Shown here piece by piece: positions 31,872-43,901 of a DNA stretch of 64,000 nucleotides. Location of the stretch: the NCBI GenBank assembly GCA_019188255.1, contig JAETXT010000003.1:5890001-5954000 (forward strand), given 5' to 3'. This stretch comes from Verticillium longisporum. Lineage: Eukaryota; Ascomycota; Sordariomycetes; Glomerellales; Plectosphaerellaceae. The translations under genes and the position numbers were made by a program. Below the pieces are notes generated by a model. That model was not told where the DNA came from and did no database searches. It saw nothing but the letters and a program-made list of their open reading frames with translations. How positions within the stretch are numbered: position 1 is the first letter of the stretch; every line of letters starts with the position of its first letter.

Positions 31872-34515
31872 CTACATAAGAATGCACTCTCGCTCAGGCT
31901 GTACGCCCTTGACCTTGGATTTGCCGCGCTTGTGTCCGTGCTCGTGCCTGTGCTTCCTGGGCGTGGTCGTCACATCTGATTTGACGTCTGCCCGAGTATT
32001 TGGGTAGGAATCTGACTCGAACGACGGACGTGGCAGGTCTACCGATGGCCTGTCTGTCACCTCCGTCGGGCCGGCCTCGTTCGGTACGGGCGGCGCGCTG
32101 ACAATGTGACCGATGGCATTGCCGTCTCGCAATATCTCCTTGCTTGGCCGCATGAAGCCGCCGAGACGGCCCATCGTGAGGCTGATGCGCCCTTCGCCCG
32201 CCTGACTAGGGGGCGACTCCTAGACTTGTTTGAGAACAAGGCAGCCGCACGTGAGAAGCGCTCACGCGTCGTCTCTTCATTCGGCGTGACTGCCGGAGAT
32301 GCGGTATCGGGCGTTCTGCCTGGCGTACCAATTACAGACTCCAGCGGGTTGATGCTCGTGCGCCGGGAGTCCTTGGAGTGTGGGTCAAAGTCGTCGATGC
32401 TGTCACGGCTGGGCCGCTCTATATCTGACGAGAATCGAATGCTCGGGGCCTGCGTCTTCGTCGCCTTCTCAAAGTAATCACCGCTGGAGGACCCGGCAGT
32501 TCCCAGATGCCCGCTGTCGGCCAGGCTGGGATCTGTCGATGTGGCGATGCTTGCTTTCGAGTCGGCATAGGAAGGTGGTTCCGTTTCAGTCTCGTCCGCA
32601 GACACTACTTCCATCATGGGTACAATCTGGTAGAAGAGAAGATACGGCATCTCTTCTTTGATCGATTGTTTGATATCATCAACATAAGTGACTCGGCTGT
32701 CGATATGGAGGTCGTCAAACTTAGCCCATTGCGCCTCCTCATAATCCGGGGGCGGATCGAGATCGTGTCTTCGGTTATCCGTGAGGAGCTTTGGCGCAAC
32801 TCGGGAGAATGCAATGTAGTGGCCGCTATTCACAGACTCACCCCTATGGCAGACCACCGACTGCAGCACGAGCTTGTACTCCGTACTAAACCCATTCGGG
32901 TCCTCTTCTAGATGCTTTTCGTCCGCTAGCATAAAGTGTGGCAGACGCAAACTGTCTGGGATATCGATAAATGTGTTGAGGCGTTGCGGGACCATTCTAT
33001 CGGAAAGGCCGTAGCGCTTCAAGCAGATGCCGACTACTGGCCTTTGAGAGAATTTGACCGCCACATCCTGGTCATTCTGAGGCTCGCTATTTCCTGCAGA
33101 GTGCCAAGGAATTAGTCGGAAGAACTGCCACGCTGGAATAGTCACAGCCTTGACAACGGTCGAGCTCTTGCGTCGTGCCCTCTCGAGCAGGGAGGAGTTG
33201 TCCGTTTCCGCTGGCCGACCTTTTCCGTCCACGAAAACATGCTGAATCACGCTAGTGGAACGGTGTCTAGCGGTAGGTCTCGAAGATTCAGCCGTCTCTC
33301 CGTTGATCAATTCATTGGCAGTCTCCGTCGGCCTCCTATCCAGTACTGGAGTAAGTTCAACTGGGGAGGCGACAACTCCTTTCGCAGGCGACTCGGTTTC
33401 CTCGTTCTGCGTCACGACTCTAATCGTATTAAGTCGAGACGTCGTCGGCCGTCTTGCGTCCCTCTTCTCCTCCTGGTTGCTGTCTCGGAGGACATCGACT
33501 TGCGTGTTGAAGTATTCCTCTAAACAATCCTCAAGGCGAAGTCCCTTGCCCTCTGGATCTGGGGGTACAGCGAGATTGAGAAGACGTTCGTTGACTATCT
33601 TGTGGTCATCATCGTCATTTTTACCCTGGTGAAATAGGTCGACTTGTAGTTGTAGCAAGGGTAATTGCAAGGTTTCCGTGATGAAAGCAAATGCCTCGGA
33701 TGTGTCCTGCTGCTCCAGTTCTTTGGCGTCTTGCCATCCGCACTCAGCGAGGCTGTCTTGTATAAGTTTCGTCTGCCGAAGTCAGCTGAACTGTGGTATT
33801 ATTCGCGAAGGGTTTGATAAAACCTACCATGTCTGTATAAATCAACTTGCCCGACCGCAGCATATTGACCCAGAGTCGCAAAAGCGTGACCAACTTCCGC
33901 CGCGGTTCGTCGGTGAATTCATGCTTGAGCATGCCTTCGTAAGCGTCCATTCGTGCGAACATGGAGAAAAGCAAAGAGTCCAGGTAACAGGTCACAGCCT
34001 CCCTGTTCTCGGCACCGCTCATCTGCACATTAGGGTTGTATGGGTAGATCTTGCCAGCACTCGCATCGCTCTGCATCTGTATGAATTCGGCGGCTTTCCT
34101 GACATCGCCGGCCGCATAATAGCTGTGGAGGACTTGGCGAATATGATCGGGAGAGATGCTGTGCTTGGTATATTCGGGATTGTCTTCGGCAAGGAGCTGC
34201 AATACGTCCTCAATCTGATGTGCTGTTAAGGTCTGCTGGGACATGGAGTGTGGCAAGGCGTCATTCGTACCTTAGCTTTATCTTCGTGGCTGCTGTTTAT
34301 TTGGCGGGAGGCGTCGGACTTGAAGAGCGAGAAGAAGTTGTCGGCAGAGAGAGGGCGGTTCTTGAAGAGGTGCTGTTAGCAAGGGGGTCGAAGCGCTACC
34401 CGAGCGATTGGAGAACTCTCACCTTATGGCCCGGCTCTGACGACTTGTTCCTGCGGTGAGAGCCATGTTTGTCCTTCTCCCGATCCTTGACACTGAAGAG
34501 CCTCCTGGCCTTCAT
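31872..34515 (-). CDS. Ubiquitin carboxyl-terminal hydrolase, peptidase C19 type, one apparent frameshift
   Basis: Predicted deubiquitinating cysteine protease. Four exons (34515-34423, 34372-34271, 34235-33828, 33772-31872) give about 834 residues. The catalytic cysteine is inferred in ENREAVTCYLDSLLFSMF, which stands where other USPs have GNTCYMNS. The KLVTLLRLWVNMLRSGKLI and QQDTSEAFAFI segments follow, then the QDxxEF-equivalent box. The His box is ESVNSGHYIAF, with the following W.KFDD strand. A long insertion with Ser/Thr/Arg-rich sequence splits the domain at about 33500-33150. The C-terminus is a disordered Ser/Asp/Arg-rich tail ending in a basic stretch. The frame slips by one base at the run 32209-32213 (G5 on plus), within that tail; past it the reading GEGRISLTMGRLGGF continues to a stop at 31872. 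An upstream in-frame ATG at 34656 is possible; 34515 gives the conserved KARRLFSVKDRE start. Confidence 0.85.
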
Positions 34516-36380
34516 GACGGGAGGTGTTGTGGTCGTCCCAACGGGGTTGTAGCGATTTGTGAAGGAGGAAGGGTCGAGTTGTTGTCGTTGGAAGAGTGTC
34601 CGCACAATTTCAGCACATACGCGCTCTCGGGAGGGGATTCCGCCTTTTCGAAGCAAACTTTAGAAGAATGGGTGGCTTGCTGGTCGCCAGGAGTCTATTG
34701 AGGTCTCGGACTGTCTTGTCTTGGATCTCGCTGCAGCGCGCTTTGGCGGGGTTGATGGGGGAGTTTAGGGATGTGACGTGGGACCAGCAGTTGTTGGGGG
34801 GCAGGCACGGTGCGATACCAGGGTGCAAGTGGGGGTCGAAAGAAGGGGCAGGGGCCAGCGTTTAGTGGCAGGGGTGCACAAGCAACGGCTAAAGCAGGCA
34901 CGCCACGGCGAATCCTTCCCTGGATTTGCGATCAACGGGATCCGCAACGAGCGCTGAACGAATGGCCACACCTGTCATCAGAGGTACTTCGTCCAATGCG
35001 CACATAGCAGACCATTTCTACGTATCCTGGGACATGGGCGGAACATGCTCATTGGTAATAATCACGATGCTGCCGCTACGCTATCGACTTTTTGGGTGAT
35101 CCTGAAGGGCATGATTGGGGATCGGCGTGATCTTCGACGACCGGGGCGGGAGCGACTGTGATAGCCCCTGCCTCACCTGATGGACCTGGACCAAATGGTC
35201 CAGGCGAACATGCGACAACGCCTGTTGACATCCCAGCCGGTTCAATTTTCGCGGCGAAGCTTACAAGTGACACTGCTGGCGAAGACACTGGCAGGAAACG
35301 CGGATACTGTGACAGCCCTCGGGTTCGGGTTCTGGGGTGTTCTTCGGGGCCTGACGGCTCTGGAGCGCCCGTTCGCATCAAGGCTCAGCGTTCTCCGCAA
35401 GAACCTTCCAGCTTATTGACTAAAAAGTTTCGGTAGCGCGAAAACGTCTCTATGCAGCTGCCTACGATGTACGCGCCCGCTGATCTGGATGACAGGTCAC
35501 ACAGTGCCTACTGTAATGTAGAAGCCTGGAAACTGGGTGAGGAAGGGGCAAGGGACTTGACAACAACCAGGCTCACGCGTTTGCTCCATCTCCACTCTGA
35601 TCCAGGTCCCTTTGGAACATCTGATAGGGCCCCTGTCGCTCGTTCTGGACAAAACCAAGCCAAGACAAAGAGGCCTTGGACCCTTCAACAGTCTACTCAG
35701 AGTTACCTTGAGTGCAAGGTTTCCGGTCGAGTTTCAACCAGTCTGCCTCACACAGAATGCACTTCAGCCGCAGTATCGGGCCGCGAAGAAAGCCTTGGAA
35801 GTCAAGAATAGCACATCACACCTGTACACGAGTGAAAGAGGGGGAAGCCTTCGCTGGCCAATTCAATGAGAACTTGTCAACGCACCTTCGTGGACGCCGA
35901 TTGACTAGACATTTCTCTGTCAGCGTTGGAGGAAGGAAGGTCAGCGTTCCTTGATTCCATATGCACGCTAGACCACCAAGATCTTCTCAGCCGATCGTCA
36001 AAGTTCTGTATTCGGTCTGGCCGACAGGTCGCACATCCCCTAGGCCGGGCGCTGACAGACAGGAGCCAACAAGAACAGCTACGTAATTGCGCAGCAGCCA
36101 TTCGCGCCGTCATCCCAGGGACCAATGTCCCGTTTGCGAGGGTGTGGACTGGTGGCTGATGGCCCCGCTCTTTGATGCGGACCTAGGTACCTTAGGTAAG
36201 GCGTCTGGACAGGTTGCTGAATCTGATTATCTAATACTCTACTGGATCAAGCCACAAGACATCGATGTTGCGCCACCTATGTGTGGCTTGAGATCCGTGT
36301 CGTGAATTCGGGTCCATTGAATTTTCCAGCGTCGCGACACCCATGATCGTGACAACCACCAACACTTCGTGCGATTGACC
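34516..36380. other. Divergent promoter region between the ubiquitin hydrolase and mitochondrial uL5
   Basis: 1.87 kb with no recognisable gene. Several open frames of 80-120 codons overlap between 35158 and 35954 without protein-like features. It may hold long leaders or decayed sequence; I see nothing I can name. Confidence 0.4.
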
Positions 36381-37560
36381 ATGGCCGCCACAATGCGAGA
36401 TGGATCACGGCTAGCCCGTGCGGTCGGCACAAAGGGCTCATCACTTTGGCTACCCACATCAGCATCATCAGCCCCCCGACGATGGGCATCCTCCGAAACC
36501 TCCAAACCTGCCCCTGATCTGGCCGATCTCGAATCAAGCTCCGGCTTCGCCATCCCTGGCCCCGATGAGGCCACTGTCAAGTCCTTCAACACGGCCAAGC
36601 GTGTAGAGGACAGGCCGCAGCAGCTTCCTGGAAAGAGGTGAGTCAATGATGTATCGCTCTGCGGCCTCGACAATGCTAACCAGTCTCGAGATTCCAATAC
36701 CATCCGCCCAAGTACGACCGTGGCCCCCTCCACCCCATCCAGTCGCCGCCTTGCACCGAACCAACAGCCCGCGACTTCGTTCCCGGACCTATCAACAACC
36801 CTCGCCTCAAGCAGACGTACGCCTCGACAATCGCCTTCGACCTGCTGACGCTGGCGTACATGCACAAGGTGCCCGGCACCGTCGTCACACCAAAGCCCGA
36901 TCGCCTGCGTGAGTGGGACGATTCGTCTCCCTACAACATCAACCGACCGCGTCGTGGCCCCAGAGGTGCCGCGAACCTTGATCTTCTCGAGAAGAACATT
37001 ACTTTCCGCAACATCCCCGAGATTAGCGCCGTCTCCATCACCGCATTCATGCCTACTGCGGCCAAGTTGCCACAGACGCTCCCAGTCATGCGATCCGCTG
37101 TCCAGGCCATCACCGGCAGCACTCCCACGACTGTGAAGATGAAGGACAGCGTTTCGCAGTGGAAGGTCAAGGAAGGTGACCGTGTCGGTGTCAAGACAAC
37201 GATTCACGGGCCTGCGGCGTTGGAGTTTGTGGACAAGCTTGTCAACATTGTCCTGCCTAAGATCAAGGACTGGCCTGGAATCAAGTCCAGTACCGGAGAC
37301 GGCAACGGAAACCTGGCGCTCGGTCTGCGACCCGATGATATGGCGTGGTTCCCGGAGCTTGGGGTGAATTACGACATGTACCCAGCAAGAGTGAGTTGCC
37401 TGCGCACCGCACACCCAGAAATGCCCTTTGCTAACTGTCCGCACAGCTCCTCCCTGGTTGCCGCATCTTCATCCACACGACAGCCACATCTGACAGGCAC
37501 GCCCGCCTGCTGTTCCAGGCCCTTGGGTTCCCCTTTTACGGAAAGGTCAAGGATTTTTAG
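36381..37560 (+). CDS. mrpl7: Mitochondrial large-subunit ribosomal protein uL5m (Mrpl7)
   Basis: Nuclear-encoded protein of the mitochondrial ribosome central protuberance. Three exons (36381-36637, 36691-37390, 37447-37560) give 356 residues. The first 35 or so residues are rich in Arg, Ala and Ser with no acid, a typical presequence ending near PRRWASS. The uL5 fold is seen in RLKQTYASTIAFDLLTLAYMHK, NITFRNIPEISAVSIT, KEGDRVGVKTTIHG, FVDKLVNIVLPKIKDWPGI and the C-terminal IFIHTTATSDRHARLLFQALGFPF. The start at 36381 is the first ATG in frame. The intron 1 acceptor CGAG is unusual but is the only one that yields the conserved FQYHPPKYDRGPLHP. Confidence 0.92.
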
Positions 37561-37823
37561 GTAGACCGCGATAGAGACCACCGGGTGGGCCTATCTACAA
37601 TACCTTGCTGTACAACACGTAGACTTCTTGTACATGAATGTATCACCAAAGCATCAATGTCACAGGGAAGCTGTGTAATCGCGTATGTATGTCTGTGGGG
37701 AATCTTGATCATAAAATTCTGGTGCTCTGGAAACGCAAGCCCAGCTCTTTTGCTATACCGTCAACGTGCCTCCCGAAACGCCGTCCATGCATGCATGCAA
37801 ATCCAACCCAGTCCCAGCCTTCC

Positions 37824-38452
37824 TCACGCCTTGGCTTTCGCCTTGAGGTCCTCCATGATCACATCCACGGCGTCCATGTTGTCGGCGTCCACCTTGTCTG
37901 GTGAGCCGCCCTGCTTGGCAAGCTCGGCGGTGCAGGCGTCCATGGCGGGCTGGTAATTCCTGACGGCGGAGCTCAGCGCGTAGATGGCCTTTCTGCGGAC
38001 GACCTCCTGCTCGCCCTCCTTTGTCGCCAGCGCGACGAGGCTTGGCACGCCACCCATGGCGAGGAGCCTCTCTTGGCTGGGCGCGTTGTTCTGCACGGCG
38101 GTGCCGACGCACCAGGCGGCCATGCGGCGGATCTCGGCCTCCTCGTGCGCGAGGCAGTCGAGGAGGGGCGTCCAGAGGGAGAGGGCGGAGATGTTGTTGG
38201 CGTTGTCGAGCGACTCGATGAGCTGCTCAAAGTTGTCAAAGGCGATGAGTTTCTGGTCGAGAGGCACATCGGCGCTGTGAATGGCGGCCATGGAGTCCTT
38301 CATGAGGTCGGCATCGCTGGGGCCACCGAAGAGGGCGGCCATGGCCTCGGGGTTGAGGCGTGGGGCCTCGCCGGGGGTGCCTCGGCGCCTTCAGGAACGT
38401 CCTGGTTGGCGATGCTCCACTTGAGGAGATCGTTGAGGTTCCTGTCGCCCAT
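37824..38452 (-). CDS. fes1: Fes1, Hsp70 nucleotide exchange factor, one apparent frameshift
   Basis: Armadillo-repeat exchange factor that releases ADP from cytosolic Hsp70 and so directs misfolded proteins to refolding or degradation. A single exon, about 209 residues if the frame is continuous. The N-terminus MGDRNLNDLLKWSIANQDVP is the conserved Fes1 start. The ARM region follows: MAALFGGPSDADLMKDSM, FDNFEQLIESLDNANNI, WTPLLDCL, IRRMAAWCVGTAVQNNAPSQ, KAIYALSSAVRNYQP. The frame slips by one base at the run 38373-38377 (G5 on plus) between those two parts. Read literally, the start codon would be lost to the ARM frame and an automatic model would begin at an internal Met (38342 or lower). 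Intact length fits the family. Confidence 0.92.
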
Positions 38453-40853
38453 GATGTATGTGTATGTATGAGGTGATTTGTGATGAGAGCGGGTGGTGAC
38501 TTGGCGATGAGTGTCTCAATGAATAAGACGGAGGAAATATAATTTTTGACCACGTTTGAAAGGGTTGCTCTTGACAAGTCTTGCTTTGATAAGGTCAGGT
38601 CTTCTGATTCTGATGGAGTTTCGAGTTGTGGTGTTCGACGCAAACCCGACTTCACTCGCTGCCGTTCAAATGATTTTGCTTTTTTTCTTCGGCCTCCTCA
38701 TCACCATGACTTGAGCCTGCCAGGATCCTGCCCGTTCTGGAATCTTCAAGAAGGCTTCTAGACAGAAAGGGACTAGCGCAGATCTCACGTGAAAGCCCTG
38801 GTCCTGGCGGAACGGCGGCCCAAGGTCCAAGAAGCTCTGACCATGTCATCAATTCCGCTTGTCAACCGTCCGTACAACATGACTTTCAGAAACTGCGGAG
38901 GTCACGAATTATCTTCTCTTCCCGGGTGTGCTTAAGGAACTTGCGACGTCTGAACAGACCAAAATTCACTGCACGAAAGGTTCGTAGCTAGGTCGAGGTC
39001 ATCCCCCGGTGGTCGGGCAGCGGTCTCGTGGGTGGTTGGTGAAGAATCCAGGATTCCCAGCTGCCCCACCATGAGATGAGTTGCCCCTCATTGCCGCTTT
39101 AGAGGAAATTGGACGCCGACCCCTTGAAGCTCGACATGATCCCTGATGCAGCGCGGTTGGTGTCATTCCCGAAGTTGAAAGCCTCCTACGATTAATACAT
39201 TCTTATGGCACATGTGACAAGCCAATTGAAAGTTCGAACATCATATTTCCCCTGGCTGGTGCGGTGCTCTTGGATTCTCAGCTCCGCCACAGACGAGGGG
39301 TAAAATCTGTTGAGGAGCAGGGGCTACAATTCTCTCTTTTAGTAACCCTTTACACACCGGCACAGACAGATCCATCGAGTTGGCTCCCAGGCACCAGGGG
39401 CCTCAAGAAGGCAACAAGCCGGGGCAGCGAGCTTGAGGCCTTGCTCCGTCTGCAGATGGATATGTTTAGCATAGTTAGTCGGCCGCGGGTTATTTAACGG
39501 AAGCCTGCCCTGCATACGCAACCCACTCACGCGGCAGCTATAGGCATCCATTAAAGCCCGAAAGACCACGAGCAGGGTGTCTTGGCGAGGCGCGTTCAAG
39601 AGCGTAGCGTGAAACAGCGTTGAACAACAGGCGGTCGGATACTCGTAGTAGGGAATGCTCACGGGTGGCGTCATTACTCGGGTTGATGGAAGGGTTTCCC
39701 TCACAAGTGCTGCTAGTACGCGTGTCCAGTTTGCCATGCCAACACAGTGGTGTACGAGTCAACTACGTAGATCGTAGACACGGGGGCAAAGTCCGGGGCA
39801 GCCGGGGTGGGTTGGTGCTTTCGTTGCTTATGCCACTCTCTGCGCTTTTGCGCCGTTGAGGGGTTTCTTGGATGAAGCCTAAATGATGATGTTGCAAGTC
39901 GATTTTCCGATCCTGCTGATGTCGTGGTGAGATGGTGATGAAGCTCCAGATGCGCGGATACTCATTGGGTAGCATGACACCTGCATATAAGATAGGGCTG
40001 GCTGACTTGGTGCGTGACGGCATGCATAGTGATGTAGCGATACACCGGGAGTATGTCATTGTGTGGTATCTTGGGTAGGGTTGAGCATCGTGTGTAAAGG
40101 CAGTGGCTCCAAATGCTTGGCAGCCACTCTTGGTGCCTGGTCCCGTGATCACGATGTTTGACGTTCTCGACCTCAACTTCGGGATCCTTCTGGGTTTGAT
40201 GGGCCGCGGGCCGCGAAGCACCTGCATCAGAACATGCCTGTCAGGCTCGAAACGTGCTGCCTATCCGCCGCCCAGCCACCTCTAGAGCTGTGCCCCATGT
40301 GCCCCCCCAAACACCCGCAAGGCCAGGGCCAGCCTCTAGATTCCTCGTCACCCACCTCACCTGCGCTCCAAACCCACGAAAAGGTGGGCGATACGTACCC
40401 AGGCATCAGCCATCAGCCACAAACATGTTAAAGCAGCGAGCGTTCCCGATCGCCAGCAATTGCCCGCCCACAAGTCAGGTTTCCCAAGGACCATCTCACA
40501 TCCACGCTGGCATCGCCCCCCGGACCGTTCCCCACCCTGACCGCACCTCCTCAGAAGCAGCAACACCTTGTACCTTCCACTTCCACTTCGCACCTCGCTC
40601 TCGCACTTTCCCTTTTCCCCTCCGCCCAACCCAACTTGCCAACAAGCACAGGTGCGTCCCCATATACCAACCTTCCCACTTTAACATCACTTCCCATCGA
40701 CCACCTCCCACCCCTCCGATCCTCACCACCAGCTTCAGACGCTGTCGAATACCATCTCGCTTTTACGATCCGCGAATCGCGCGAGCTAATTCCATCTCTT
40801 CCAGCTATCATTTGACCACCTCAAGTCCTCTCCCCACCGCTACATAATTCACA
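38453..40853. other. Large intergenic region between fes1 and actin
   Basis: 2.4 kb without a recognisable gene. The left part must hold the fes1 promoter; the right 600 bp are strongly pyrimidine-rich on the plus strand, ending in a CT-rich leader just before the actin ATG, as expected of a highly expressed fungal gene. A 197-codon frame at 40254-40847 is made of Pro/Ser/Thr/Arg from this composition and is not protein-like. Confidence 0.5.
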
Positions 40854-42423
<1,570 letters not shown>

Positions 42424-42895
42424 GGTATGTTTGTAGATTACCCGTCAAACAGTTTGTCGTCTCTGACCCTCAGTGTGCAGCGCTTCGCATCCCAATTCCT
42501 CCTCCCTCCCTCACCGCAAAACCACGCCGAGTCCACGAAGGTCGCGACCGATGCAGAGCCTGTCCCGGTGGGATGGCACGCAGTCCGAGTCTCGTATCTA
42601 CGAAAAGTTTTTGACATGGTCAAGAAATTGGGGTCGACGTTTCTCACAGGCGATATGGTCTTTGTTCAGTAGCAGGGTGTGCGCGCACGGTTAGGGGTGG
42701 AACTCGTCTCTCGAGGTTGATCATCCAATACACTTTGCTTTCAGCCCTTTTTTACTTGCGAGGCCCTACCAGCCTACGTGGCCATGGTTCATGAATCGAG
42801 TCATAGAAACCCTTCAGGAATAGAATTAAGGTTCTATTTCATTTTGAAATGTATTTGTGATATGGTGCCGTTGTACATGGTGTATCATGTTGGAT
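42424..42895. other. Intergenic region between convergent actin and the mitochondrial release-factor-like gene
   Basis: 472 bp with no gene; holds both 3' UTRs. Confidence 0.5.
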
Positions 42896-43555
42896 CTATA
42901 ACTCGCCTGGTTTGCCACCTGTGGAATTGGTCTTTTCGGGGTTTGTTGCCACCTGAACTTGGCTCGTGCCAGTCACTGATGCCACTGCCACCGTGACGTC
43001 GTCGCCAGGCTGGTCGTCGTGTCGCCCGGCGTCCTCAAGCTTCCTGTACTTTCTCTTGCTCTTCTTGGCTGCACTCGCCGCTTTCTTGCGCTTCGCTTCA
43101 GCGACAATGGCGTTGCGACTCTGATCGCCGTTCTCTAGGTCGTCGAGCCTCTCGGCGAGGAGTTGGCGGGCAATCTTCCGATTCTGAGAGCGCGAGCGCG
43201 TGGCCTGGGACTTGATGACGATGCCGGTCGGTATGTGCTTCAGCTGGACGGCGGAGTTTGTCTTATTCTGCAACAGGGGGAGGGGGTTCGTCAGCGGATG
43301 CATGGTGGTGGGAGTAGGTTTCTTGGGGTTGGGGGACCGTACGATCTTTTGGCCGCCGGGCCCGCTGCCTTTGAGGTAGGACTCCTCGATGTCGCTGTCT
43401 GGCGGGGGTTTGGGACGTTGGGGCATCTGCTCTTTCTGACTACACAGGGTGGTGCTCAGGGCTTGGCTGCGCACGGCGCCGTGGCCGAGCCATCGGAGCG
43501 GAGAGCCATTATGTGGGCGGAGGAGGGGTAGCAATGTGCGGGCGAGGAGCTTCAT
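42896..43555 (-). CDS. Mitochondrial GGQ-motif release-factor-like protein (MTRFR/C12orf65 type)
   Basis: Predicted codon-independent peptidyl-tRNA hydrolase that rescues stalled or split mitochondrial ribosomes. Two exons (43555-43343 and 43267-42896) give 194 residues. The N-terminus (ARTLLPLLRP, RSQALSTT) is basic with a mitochondrial presequence look. The catalytic loop is GSGPGGQKINKTNSAVQLKH, with the GGQ at about residues 67-69, followed by TGIVIKSQATRSRSQNRKIARQLL. The C-terminal 60 residues begin with a Lys/Arg-rich helix (AKRKKAASAAKKSKRKY) like the ribosome-binding tail of ICT1/MTRFR, then a disordered end. It lacks the codon-recognition domains of RF1, so it is a short rescue factor rather than a termination factor. 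ICT1 itself is less likely from the spacing. Confidence 0.88.
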   Translation of the reverse strand: MKLLARTLLPLLRPHNGSPLRWLGHGAVRSQALSTTLCSQKEQMPQRPKPPPDSDIEESYLKGSGPGGQKIVRSPNPKKPTPTTMHPLTNPLPLLQNKTNSAVQLKHIPTGIVIKSQATRSRSQNRKIARQLLAERLDDLENGDQSRNAIVAEAKRKKAASAAKKSKRKYRKLEDAGRHDDQPGDDVTVAVASVTGTSQVQVATNPEKTNSTGGKPGEL

Positions 43556-43901
43556 GTCGTGATCCGGGCCATGGTGTTTCGCTGAAGGAAGAGGCCGATG
43601 ACGGTTTGATGCTCTGCTCGATCGTGGGCTGCGATTGACGTTGGCGTCCTGGGGCGGGTGGATATTGCGATAAGATAAGAGGTCCGTCTCGTGTGACGAT
43701 GAGGCGGCTTTGGAGGACGGCACGGCACCTGCAAATCCAACGAGTCATCAAAGAAAGACAAAAAGCCGTTAGATTCACGATCAGAATCTGCTGTCATTGC
43801 GGCACTACGGGACGAACCGAAAGAAGAAAAAGCATTTTGGAGGCTATCTAACTACAAGCGACAACCCGTTCGGTATCTCAACTGGGACGGCACCCCCTGG
43901 T
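43556..43901. other. Spacer between the release-factor-like gene and the ABC transporter
   Basis: 346 bp holding the promoter of the minus-strand release-factor-like gene and the 3' end of the ABC transporter. It marks the left border of the accessory island. No gene is seen. Confidence 0.5.

Noticed and set aside
35158..35954. Overlapping 80-120 codon frames that might be a decayed gene
   Set aside because: No recognisable protein segment in any phase and no consistent codon bias; cannot be told from chance.
40254..40847. 197-codon frame just before actin
   Set aside because: Composition follows the CT-rich actin leader (Pro/Ser/Thr/Arg), with no family features. It is best read as promoter and 5' UTR.
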